A stretch of 64,000 nucleotides of DNA from the NCBI RefSeq assembly GCF_009870125.1, contig NC_046680.1, forward strand, positions 5,952,001-6,016,000. Reading direction: 5' to 3'. The stretch is from Drosophila pseudoobscura. Lineage: Eukaryota > Arthropoda > Insecta > Diptera > Drosophilidae. Below are positions 49,041-61,809 of the stretch, piece after piece; positions within the stretch are counted from its first letter, which is position 1; every line of letters starts with the position of its first letter. Made by a program: the position numbers and the translations under genes. The notes beneath the pieces were generated by a model. That model searched no databases. It was not told the origin of the DNA and worked only from the letters and a program-made list of their open reading frames with translations.

Positions 49041-49596
49041 TAATGATAAAATATCTATGGAAATGTGCATCATATTAGCTTGTAGCCGAAGTCCAATAAT
49101 TTATATGGGAGGTGAGTATGAAAAACAGACGATTCCTTTCGATAAGAGCTCATACGATTTTGATTGGTATAAAAATGTACATAGATACATATGTACATAT
49201 GTACGTATATATATATGTACGTGGAAACACTTGCTTGAAGTTTCTGATAAGTATTTGGAAAAGTTATTGTAAAATGTGATTTTATCCATAGGAAAGCCTG
49301 CAACTTCTTAATCAACCTTCGGAAGGTCTCTCCCCCTGGAAGCCTTCGTCTTCTTAAGCATTTTTATGTTCATTTTACGACCTGCCGCGGTGCCTTAGGA
49401 ATAGGAAATGGAGCCCACGAAGAAAAACCCAACCCACGCTGTTTAATCGAACACATGTATGTATATGTATGCGATAAAAAAGTTGTCAGATTAGCTATTG
49501 CTCTGAGCAATTTCTGGTCTTATCAGCTGCAAGTGCGACATGCCCGGCAATTAATTTAGGAAATCGATTGATTTGTCCCACTCAAACGCCTGCGAA
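49041..49596 (+). promoter_or_regulatory. Upstream region of Mal-A2 with GATA site
   Basis: A CTTATCAG (GATA-type) site lies at 49519-49526, about 75 bases before the ATG. GATAAAAAAG near 49472 is the only TATA-like sequence. A TACATATGTACATATGTACG palindromic run is at about 49188-49206. No additional gene. Confidence 0.4.
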
Positions 49597-51407
49597 ATGC
49601 CAAAGTGGGTACATCTCTTTCTGGTCGCAGTGTTGGTGGCCATTGCCGGGTGCGCGGACATCGATTGGTGGGAGAACGCATCCCTGTACCAGATCTATCC
49701 GCGATCCTTCCAGGACAGCGATGGAGACGGCATCGGCGACCTGAAAGGCATCACATCGCGGTTGAGCTACCTAAAGGAGATCGGCATAACGGCCACATGG
49801 CTGTCGCCCGTTTTCACATCACCCATGTCGGATTTTGGGTACGACATCTCGAACTTCTTCGACATTGATCCCATCTTTGGAACACTCGATGACTTCGATG
49901 CGCTAATTGTGGAAGCCAAGTCGCTGGGGGTGAAAATCATACTGGACTTTGTGCCCAATCATTCCAGCGATGAGAATGAATGGTTCGACAAGTCGGTGAA
50001 CCGTGTTGATGGCTACGATGACTTCTACGTGTGGCACGACGGCAAGGTGAATGCGGTGACTGGTGAACGGGAGCCGCCCAGCAATTGGATCAGCGTTTTT
50101 GGCGGTCCTCAGTGGACTTGGCACGAGACACGACAGCAGTACTTCCTGCACCAATTCCAGGTGAAGCAGCCGGACCTCAATTTCACCAATCCTATGGTGC
50201 GGGAGCACATGCTGGATGTCCTTAAGTTCTGGCTGGATCGGGGCGTCGATGGATTCCGCATTGATGCAGTTCCACACATCTACGAGTACCGTAATGCGGA
50301 TGGCTCCTATTCTGACGAGCCTGTCAGTGGCTGGAGCAGTAATCCGGAGGCGTACGACTACCATGACCATATCTACACCAAGGATCAGCCCGCTACTGTT
50401 GAGTTGATGTACGAGTGGCGTGCCTTCCTGGACCAGTACCGAACGGAGAATGGAGGTGATTCCCGAGTTCTGCTGGCCGAAGCCTTCTCCTCTGTAGAAA
50501 CGCTCAGTGCGTATTTCGGAAATGGCACCCACTTGGGCACCCAGCTCCCCATGAACTTCCAACTGATGTACCTCAGCGGCTACTCCACAGCGCGGGATGT
50601 GGTGAGCTCCATCGACTACTGGATGAATACCATGTGGACGGAACATCAGACAGCCAATTGGGTGGTGGGCAACCACGACACCAATCGGGTGGCCGACCGC
50701 ATGGGTGCCCACAAGGTTGATCTGCTGAACGTGATCGTGAGTGCTCTTCCCGGTGCATCGATCACCTACTACGGCGAGGAGATCGGCATGTCCAATGTGG
50801 ATGTGGAGTGCGCCGGAGACTCGTGCGAAGATCGAGATGGGGAGCGCACACCCATGCAGTGGACAGCGGGCCGAAATGCCGACTTCTCCCAGGGCGAGAA
50901 CACCTGGCTGCCCCTCAATCCGGACTATGAGCGCTTCAATGTGCAGACCGAACGGGGAGTGGCTCGATCTTCTCTGAACATCTTCAAGGGTATGCAGGCG
51001 CTGAAGAGCAGCTCCGCATTCCAATCTTTCAAGCAGGAAGGCGGTTTCTCCTATGAGGCAGTCACAAATCAAGTCTTGCAGATCATACGGTAGGGGAAAC
51101 CAATTATAATTATAATTATATGATACTCATATTAATTCCCTCTGCAGAACAAACAAGTACAGTGAGGAATATCGCATCCTGGTCAACATGGGCAACGGCA
51201 TGGAAATAATCGATGGCCTGGCTGATAAGGTCTTTGAGTATGTCCTCACCACTGCCTACTCCTCGCACCATCAAGGGTAAGATCTTCTCATCGTATTTAT
51301 TATCCTCCTCCGATCTAATTCGGTTTTCCCATAGGCAAACCGTTGATCTCAGAGAACGCATTTTGCTTATGCCTTACGAAGCTGTCGTACTACGCTGGCT
51401 CGCCTGA
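49597..51407 (+). CDS. Mal-A2: Maltase A2 (GH13 alpha-glucosidase)
   Basis: Exons 49597-51089, 51148-51276 and 51335-51407; 564 residues. The in-frame sequence upstream has no ATG, so MPKWVHLFLVAVLVAIAG is the leader. Catalytic residues are intact: Asp223 (GFRIDAVPH), Glu295 (LLAEAFSS), Asp361 (GNHD). After GEEIGMSNVD it lacks the [11 protein letters not shown] segment present in its five neighbours and instead has ECAGDSCEDRDGERTPMQW, i.e. a shorter loop with a new Cys pair near the active-site entrance. Introns are both phase 2, at IIR/TN and HQG/QT. AATAAA is at 51661-51666. It is transcribed away from Mal-A1 and towards Mal-A3. Name by recalled order and sequence (melanogaster LvpD). Confidence 0.88.
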
Positions 51408-51911
51408 TCCTGAACCACCAGCAATAAATTATAATCTACTGGAATGGAACGTTTCGTATTTATTTGTTCCTAATCAGGTGTGCTTGGGGTCCCCTCATAA
51501 AGATAAACAGTGCGGAATCAATCAGCCGGTGTCCACATGGCTCTAGAAATCGATCAACACATCAACATGTACGTTGAGGGCACCCAAGGGAATTGTAAAC
51601 TAAACCAATTGAGATCCGAAGATATGGCTTAAGTACTGTAAACTTATGCAACCAATTCGGAATAAACGTGATCGATAACCTCGAATCTGTTGATGCCAAT
51701 ATTCCGATCTTGTGACTACATACATTGCGCCAAAGAACTTTAACTTAGCAATCGGTCGCGAGTAATGGTAATCTGGCCTAATTGCCCCATAAATTAAATG
51801 AGCCTCTAATCATTGATTATATTAATATGCGTGGGGTGTTCATAAAGATAACCCCCTGGCAGAAAGACTAAAATTCATTTTTAAATAATTTTCTTAATTT
51901 TTTAAAATTTA
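51408..51911. other. Convergent 3' spacer of Mal-A2 and Mal-A3
   Basis: Contains the Mal-A2 3' untranslated region and polyadenylation signal (51661-51666), then AT-rich spacer to the Mal-A3 stop codon. No gene. Confidence 0.6.
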
Positions 51912-52194
51912 TTAAACTGTGCTCAGCACAACAGCTTCCTTGGGCATAAGCAGCACGGAGTTGGCGAAAGTCAGATCACTGTGAAGTAAGGAAATGGTTT
52001 AAGATATATTTTAGGGATTAGAGGACTGTTTCTGCTTACTTCTTCCGACGGACGCTCTTGTCGTTTACCACAACGTACTGTAGCTGCGACGAGATTGAGG
52101 TAAAGACCGAGTCCAGATTGATCGACTCAACATCATCGTTGATGTTGATGACAGTTATGTAGGACTTCTGGCCAGCCAGCGAGCTGTTCATCCA

Positions 52195-52238
<44 letters not shown>

Positions 52239-53868
52239 CAGGGAGAGAGTTGTTATTAGTAAATGAATTAATCATAGAGGTCTCCCCCACTTACCGCTTG
52301 AAGGCCAAAACATTGGGACCGATGGCGGTGACGGTGACATCTCCCTGCTTCAGGGTGGGCTCATCGCGCAGGGCACGAAGCTGCTTGTAGATGTTCAGGT
52401 GGCTCAGGGCAATGCCGCGTTCCCGCTTGACATTGACCAGCTTGTAGTCCAGGCCCACGGGCAGCCATGTGGATTGGGCATCGCTAAAGCCAGCGTTCTT
52501 CTCGTCGCTCCACTGGAAGGGAGTGCGCACAGGATCGCGGGTGTGGCTCTCGAACTCCTCCTCGTTAGTTTGGCAGGCCTGGGGATCCACAGTGTCCTCC
52601 CAGCTGATAAAGACGTCTGTCATGCCCATCTCCTCGCCCTGGTAGGTGATGCTGACTCCGGGCAGGGTTAGCACAATCATGTTGCAGGCATCGATGCGGT
52701 CGGCACCCAGGCGGGATCCAATGCGACTCTGGTCGTGGTTGCCAAACACCCAATTGGCCACCTGGCCCTCGGGCATGTTGTCCAGCCAGTTGTGGATCAG
52801 CTCCGAGTAGTGGTAGGCGTCGGAGTCGAAGCCAATATTCGCCAGCAGGTTGAAGTTGAAGGGGATCTGCGAGCCCAGATGGGTTTCATTGCCGTAGTAC
52901 TGCATGAGGATGTTGAGAGGGGAGTAGGCCTCGGTCAGCAGAATGCGATCGTCCCCGCCCAGCTCCTGGTCAATTTCCTCGATCACCTCGCGGAAAGCAT
53001 ACACGAGCTCGATGGTCTCCGGCTGGTCGGTGGTGTAAATGTGCTGCAGGTAGCCGTAATCTTCGGGATCGTTGGAGTTCTCGTTGCGGGGCTCGTCGGG
53101 CCAGTTGCCATCCGCATCAGCGGGTACCTCGTACACATGGGGCACGGCATCAATGCGGAAACCGAAGGCACCCTTGCGCAGCCAGAATCGGAGGACATCC
53201 TTCATGGCCTCCACCACCTTAGGGTTGCGATAGTTGAGATCCGGTTGCTTGGCATGGAACTGGTGCAGGTAGTAGGCCTGACGACCCTCGTGCCACGTCC
53301 ACATGGATCCACGGAACACGCCAATCCAGTTGGTGGGTGGCTGTCTGATCCCGTTCACCACCTTCCCGGTGTGCCACACATAGAAGTCCTTGTACTCCTC
53401 CTCGCCAGCCGCAGACCGAATAAACCAGTCGCACTCATCGCTGGTGTGGTTGGGCACAAAGTCCAAGATAATCTTGATGTCGAGCTCTTTGGCGCGCGCC
53501 AAGAGCCTTTCAAAGTCCTCCATTGTGCCGAAGATGGGATCAATATCGGTGAGGTTGGCCACATCATAGCCAAAGTCAGCCATGGGCGAAGTGAAGATCG
53601 GCGAGAGCCAGGTGGCCGTAATGCCAATTTCCTTCAGATAAGCCAACTGCTGTGTTATGCCTAAGAAGAAATCAGTTGAGAACTTGTTCTGCAGCTATTA
53701 CGAGCACTCACCATTGATATCGCCCACACCATCATCATCGCTGTCCTTAAAGGATCTGGGATAGATCTGATAGAACTGGGCCGTTTTCCACCATCCCACC
53801 TCAGCCAACGTGGGCAGCGTGAGGGCCAGAAGGCAGGAGAGCGTAAGAATTTTGACCAGCGCACCCAT
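51912..53868 (-). CDS. Mal-A3: Maltase A3 (GH13 alpha-glucosidase)
   Basis: Exons 53868-53712, 53660-52295, 52183-52040 and 51978-51912; 577 residues. Signal peptide [22 protein letters not shown]. Catalytic residues are Asp223 (GFRIDAVPH), Glu296 (LLTEAYSP) and Asp362 (GNHD). Region I reads DFVPNHTS with Thr for the usual Ser. The first intron is 51 bases (53661-53711), phase 1, splitting DINGI, a position shared with the fifth maltase. The third intron contains a 50-base (CT)n tract just upstream of its acceptor. The C-terminal beta domain ends [11 protein letters not shown]. Named from order, strand and recalled similarity to melanogaster Mal-A3 (LvpL). Confidence 0.88.
52198..52249 (+). 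repeat. (GA)n microsatellite in Mal-A3 intron 3
   Basis: Imperfect GA repeat on the plus strand. In the Mal-A3 transcript it is a (CU)n tract ending about 13 bases before the acceptor AG at 52185-52184, so it forms or extends the polypyrimidine region of that splice site. Confidence 0.85.
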
Positions 53869-53910
53869 TTCGATCGATTGCCAATGACCAATGGGATTAT
53901 TCGGGGCCCC

Positions 53911-53917
53911 TATTTAT
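53911..53917 (-). promoter_or_regulatory. Mal-A3 TATA-like box
   Basis: CATAAATA on the minus strand about 45 bases upstream of the ATG. No other promoter motif stands out. Confidence 0.45.
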
Positions 53918-54698
53918 GGACACCAGCTCGGCAGACCCAATCGATGTACTAATGATAACTTGTGCCGTGATAAACCCCCCATATACCAACATATAGCCCA
54001 CTATTTTTGATTAGCTTAGTGGTATATGGCAGATTTATGGTCCCAACCACGCTGGCTTCCACTTAACGGATTCGGCTTCGTTGTTGGCCAGATAGCGACC
54101 AGGTTCATATGATACCAACTTTGGTATTTATTGGCAGCAGCGGTAAGGTTTCACGTTCGGAGATCATGAAACAGATTGGCAGCGAAAAGTGAGAGTTGCA
54201 TATAACTTCTGACTTGGTCTTATCTTATCTTACCGATTTTTTTGGAATGAATAATTTATTGTCTCACTTCTTGGGGGGTATTTTGAATAGGGCTGGGCAA
54301 ATAAAAGACGACTGTCTTGGGGGTTCAAGGTTGCGATAAGGTAGCTGTGTGCTGAGATTAGCTAACTGAAACTAAGTAAGTGTAGGTCATGAGTCCTTGA
54401 AGTGGAGCCCTTCTATAGGTAGCCACCTCCTTGCGAGGCCTCAGCTCTAAGTTTTTTTCCCTTCAATAGCATTCCCTATTGGCAAATTTTGCATCAGTTC
54501 GGAACCCGTACCCGTCTCAGTTAATCAGTTCCAGCGCCTGACCCAACATTGTGTCATACGCATTTCTCTCAGTCAAAGGTCTCCTCATATATTTCTCTCA
54601 GCTGGTAATACTGGATTTTTTACTAGAAAGTCATAAATGATAAGCCATAATGCCCAATAGTTTATAGCTGGGGCGCTATCGTTGGGGTAATCGTTCCG
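53918..54698. promoter_or_regulatory. Divergent Mal-A3/Mal-A4 intergenic region with GATA sites
   Basis: A tandem pair of GATA sites, CTTATCTTATCTTA, is at 54219-54232 and another, GCGATAAGG, near 54333-54341. They lie between two divergently transcribed digestive genes, so they could serve both. Function is inferred from the known role of GATA factors in the fly midgut. No gene seen. Confidence 0.4.
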
Positions 54699-54736
54699 TA
54701 TATAAGAAACGTATTATAACCGTACCATTTTCAGTT
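54699..54736 (+). promoter_or_regulatory. Mal-A4 TATA and initiator
   Basis: TATATAAG is at 54699-54706 and initiator TTTTCAGTT with TCAGTT at 54731-54736, about 32 bases apart. The start codon is at 54741, so the predicted leader is only about 8 bases. Confidence 0.65.
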
Positions 54737-54740
54737 AACA

Positions 54741-56731
54741 ATGACCACTTGGTCGAGCCTATTCCTGCTGATCGGCCTTGGCCTTCTGGCCGTAGATGCC
54801 GCCGCTCCCTGGTGGAAGACAGCCTCGTTCTATCAGATCTATCCGCGCTCCTTTAAGGACACCGATGGCGATGGAATCGGTGACTTGAATGGCGTCACAG
54901 AGAAACTGGAATATCTTAAGGAGATCGGCGTCACCGCCACTTGGCTGTCGCCTTTCCTCAAATCACCCATGGCCGATTTTGGCTATGACATATCCGACTT
55001 CAAGGACGTAGATCCACTCTTCGGCGACATGGAGGACTTTGAAAACATGGTTGCCCGTGCCAAGGAGCTGAATGTGAAGATCATCCTGGATTTCGTTCCC
55101 AATCACTCTAGCGATGAATGCGACTGGTTCATTCGCTCTGCTGCTGGCGAGGAGAAGTACAAGGACTACTACATCTGGCATCCCGGCTTCGTCGATGACA
55201 ACGGGCAGCGCATTCCCCCCACCAATTGGGTGAGTGTGTTCCGCGGATCGGCCTGGGAGTGGCATGAGGGCCGCCAGGAATACTACCTTCACCAGTTCCA
55301 CAAGAAGCAACCCGACTTCAATTTCCGCAATCCCGTGGTGCGCGAGGAGATGAACAATGTCCTTCGCTTCTGGCTGGAGAAGGGTGTGGACGGCTTCCGC
55401 GTGGACGCCATCTACCATGCCTTCGAGATTGAGGCGGACGAGAATGGCAACTATCCGGATGAGCCCCGCAACGATTGGACCGATGACCCAGATGAGTATG
55501 GCTACACCCACAAAATCTACACAGTGGATCAGCCAGAGACCCCTCACCTGGTGTAAGTCGGTCTCTACAGGAATAATAATAGGAACATTGAAAAACTCAC
55601 GATATTTATTAATTACTTACAGATTCGAATGGCGTGAGATCCTCGAACAGTTCCAAGCTGACAATGGGGGCGATGAGCGGTAAGTGGTTGATTCATCGTA
55701 ACGATTTTCCATTATGTTTGTATCTTGTCGTAGCATCCTTATGGTGGAGACCTGGTCACCCATTGAGATCGTCATGGACTACTATGGCAATAGCACGGCG
55801 GATGGAGCCCAGATACCGTTCAACTTCCAGTTGATTAGCAATCTGCACTACGACTCCGATGCCTATCACTACGAATACCTGATTAACAACTGGCTTAACC
55901 TTATGCCAGCTGGGAAGAGCGCCAACTGGGTGGTAAGTGCTATCGCGAGACTCCAACCGCACTCGCATGACATTCAATCGGTGACGCATAATATCCCGAT
56001 CAGATTGGCAACCATGACAAGAACCGCGTTGGCTCCCGCTTCGGCGCCGATCGGGTTGATCTGTTCAACATCCTGCTGCTGACGCTGCCCGGCTGCAGTA
56101 TCACCTACAACGGCGAGGAGATCGGCATGCTCGATGGCTACGTGTCCTGGGAGGACACTGTGGATCCGCAGGCCTGCAACGGCTATGAGGAGAACTACAT
56201 GGCCATGTCACGCGATCCCGCTCGTACCCCGATGCACTGGTCGGACGATAAGATGGCTGGATTCACAACCGGATCGACCACGTGGTTGCCGGTGGGCCAA
56301 GACTATGCCGAGCGTAACGTGAAGACAGAGCGCGGTGTCTCTCTCAGCCACCTAAACATCTTCAAGCGGCTTCAGCAGCTCCGCAAGGAGCCCACCATCG
56401 AGGAGGGCTCTGCCGAGATCAAGGCAATCAGCAACTACGTCCTGGCCGTTAAGCGGTTAGTCCTGACCTCATCTAACCCATGAATCGATATAAATAAGTT
56501 CCAAATTTCAGTTACCTGAGCGGCAACTACGTCTACATTTCGCTGTTCAACATTTTCGACTCCATCGAGAATGTGGATCTGACCCAGGTGTTCGGTGGTC
56601 TGCCCGCCAAGTTCCAGTATGCCCTTGTCACTAAAAAGTCCATCAAGCAGGTGGGCGATCAGGTCTCGGCCAGCAGTGTCACCCTCATGCCACACGAATC
56701 CATTGTGCTGCGGTCCACCACTACGGTTTAA
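54741..56731 (+). CDS. Mal-A4: Maltase A4 (GH13 alpha-glucosidase)
   Basis: Exons 54741-55552, 55623-55679, 55734-55932, 56004-56455 and 56512-56731; 579 residues, the length I recall for melanogaster Mal-A4. Signal peptide about residues 1-21. Catalytic residues are Asp222 (GFRVDAIYH), Glu295 (LMVETWSP) and Asp361 (GNHD). Several neighbours of these are unusual: VDAIYH for IDAVPH and VETWSP for xEAYSP, which may shift substrate preference. It is the most intron-rich maltase here, with a 57-base second exon. The intron after NWV (phase 0) is shared with the next two maltases. AATAAA is at 56748-56753. Confidence 0.88.
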
Positions 56732-59726
<2,995 letters not shown>

Positions 59727-59832
59727 ATTTCCACACGTGATTCCAGCAGCTGTCGATTAATTAAGCACTCAAAATAAAAAAAGCACTCATACGAGAACTC
59801 AAGCTTATCGCCAGATTACTTTAGAGACGAGC

Positions 59833-59868
59833 TATAAAAGGGGACTCCAGTATTGGGGCTTCTCAGTC
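59833..59868 (+). promoter_or_regulatory. Sixth maltase TATA and initiator
   Basis: TATAAAAG is at 59833-59840 and TCAGTC at 59863-59868, with the ATG at 59873. That predicts a leader of about 8 bases. A CTTATC (GATA-type) site at 59804-59809 lies just upstream. The whole promoter fits in the 146 bases after the preceding gene's stop codon. Confidence 0.65.
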
Positions 59869-59872
59869 AGTC

Positions 59873-61809
59873 ATGACGTTTCTACACAACTTATTGGTAA
59901 CTATTCTCCTCTTGGGGCTGTACTGCGCGGCCGGCGACGCTGCTGCCATAGATCTCAGCCTTGATTCGTACCAAGAGAGGGCGGCGGCGTCAACGGAGGA
60001 GACGCGGGACTGGTGGCAGGTTGCCCAGTTCTATCAGATCTATCCACGATCCTATAAGGACTCTGATGGCGATGGCGTTGGCGATCTGCAGGGCATCATA
60101 TCGAAGCTGGACTACCTTAAGGAGATCGGAGTCACGGCCACTTGGCTGTCACCCATTTTCACCTCACCAATGGTAGACTTTGGCTACGATATCTCCGACT
60201 TCTTCGACATCCAGCCAGAATATGGCACACTGGACGATTTCGACCAGCTTGTAGCTGAGGCCAAGAAGCGGAACATCAAGATCATCCTTGACTTTGTCCC
60301 GAATCATTCGAGTGACGAGAACGACTGGTTCAAGAAGTCAGTCAAGAGGGAGAAGGGCTACGAGGACTACTACATGTGGCACGATGGCTATGTCAACTCC
60401 ACCACTGGGCAGCGAGAGCCGCCCTCTAACTGGCTACAGGCTTTCCGTGGCAGTGCGTGGGAGTGGAACGAGGAGCGGCAACAGTACTACCTTCACCAGT
60501 TCGCCGTGCAGCAGCCCGATCTCAACTACCGCAATCCCCTGGTGGTGGCACAAATGAAGCGTGTGCTGACCTACTGGCTGGATCGGGGCGTTGCCGGTTT
60601 CCGCATGGATGCCGTCCCCTGGTGCTTTGAGTCACTGCCCGATGCCAATGGACGCTATCCAGACGAGCCGCTGAGCGGCTACACAGATGATCCTGATAAT
60701 TCGGCCTACCTGAAGCACATTCACACCCAGGATCTGCGCGAGACGGTAGAGATGGTCTTTCAGTGGAGGACACTCCTGGACGATTACCAGCGCGTCCATG
60801 GTGGAGACACGCGCGTCATTATGGTGGAGACCTACTCTCAGCTGGACTACGTAATGCAGTTTTACGGCAATCGAACGGCGAAAGGAGCAGAGATTCCATT
60901 CAACTTCCAATTCATTGTGGGCGGAAATGGGGATAAGAACAATACTGAACTCACTGCAGGCGGATTTGTGAAGATTATCAATAGTTGGCTGGGACAAATA
61001 CCCGCCGGAAAGACGGCTAACTGGGTGGTAAGTGCTCGAACACGCTTCAAGATCCGCAAGCTTCTGAATGCTGCATTTACTTTAAGATGGGAAACCACGA
61101 TCAGCGTCGCGTGGGCAGTCGATATGGCGAGGATCGGATTGACCTAATGAACATGCTGCAGATGTTCCTTCCTGGCGTGAGTATCACCTACCAGGGCGAG
61201 GAGCTGGGCATGACAGATCTCGACATCAGCTGGGAGGACACGCGCGATCCGTCGGCCTGCAACTCCAACGCGGATATCTACGAGGAATTCACACGCGACC
61301 CGGGCAGAACGCCCTTCCAGTGGAGCGATGAGGCGAACGCCGGTTTCTCCACTAACAGTAACACCTGGCTGCCGATAAACCCCAACTACTTGACCATCAA
61401 CGCCAAGACGGAGAACGCCTCCACTACCAGCCACCTGAGCCTGTACAAGCAATTGGTGCAGTTGCGTCAGCTGAAGACCCTGCAGCTTGGTTCCACAAGG
61501 TATGCCAATGTGGGTGACAATGTGCTGGCCATCAAGCGATCGCTGACTGGACAGCCCGCCATGGTGCTAGTGGCCAATGTGCTGGACACCAAGGTCACGG
61601 GTGTGGATGTGGCCGGTGTACTGTATGCCTCCGGCAACTACAAGATCAAGGTGTCCAATCCTCAGGCCCAGGCATCTGCGGGGTAAGCTCTCAGCCATTA
61701 TCATCTAATGTTTCTACTAATATACTGACTTTGTCTCTGCAGTGACAGCGTTACTCTGAGCAGCCTCTCTCTGGAACCATACGCGGCCCTTATTTTGGAG
61801 TCGGTGTAG
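59873..61809 (+). CDS. Maltase, sixth gene of cluster (Mal-A6-like)
   Basis: Exons 59873-61027, 61087-61682 and 61743-61809; 605 residues. Signal peptide about residues 1-24, then an acidic/Ala linker (SYQERAAASTEETRD) before [15 protein letters not shown]. Catalytic residues are Asp246 (GFRMDAVPW), Glu319 (IMVETYSQ) and Asp390 (GNHD). The intron after NWV (phase 0) and the last intron splitting AGD (phase 2) are shared with the fifth maltase, but introns at DLNG and at VKR are absent. The beta domain ends SLEPYAALILESV with no hydrophobic tail, so it should be freely secreted. Position suggests Mal-A6, but it could equally be the counterpart of melanogaster Mal-A7 or Mal-A8. Confidence 0.85.

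Noticed and set aside
49903-51072. 389-codon open frame antisense to Mal-A2
   Set aside because: It exactly shadows the maltase exon in the complementary frame. GC-ending codons and the RNY pattern of highly biased fly genes keep the antisense frame open. No domain or leader is visible.
52735-53664. 309-codon open frame antisense to Mal-A3
   Set aside because: Same artefact as above; it ends at the maltase exon boundaries and has no independent features.
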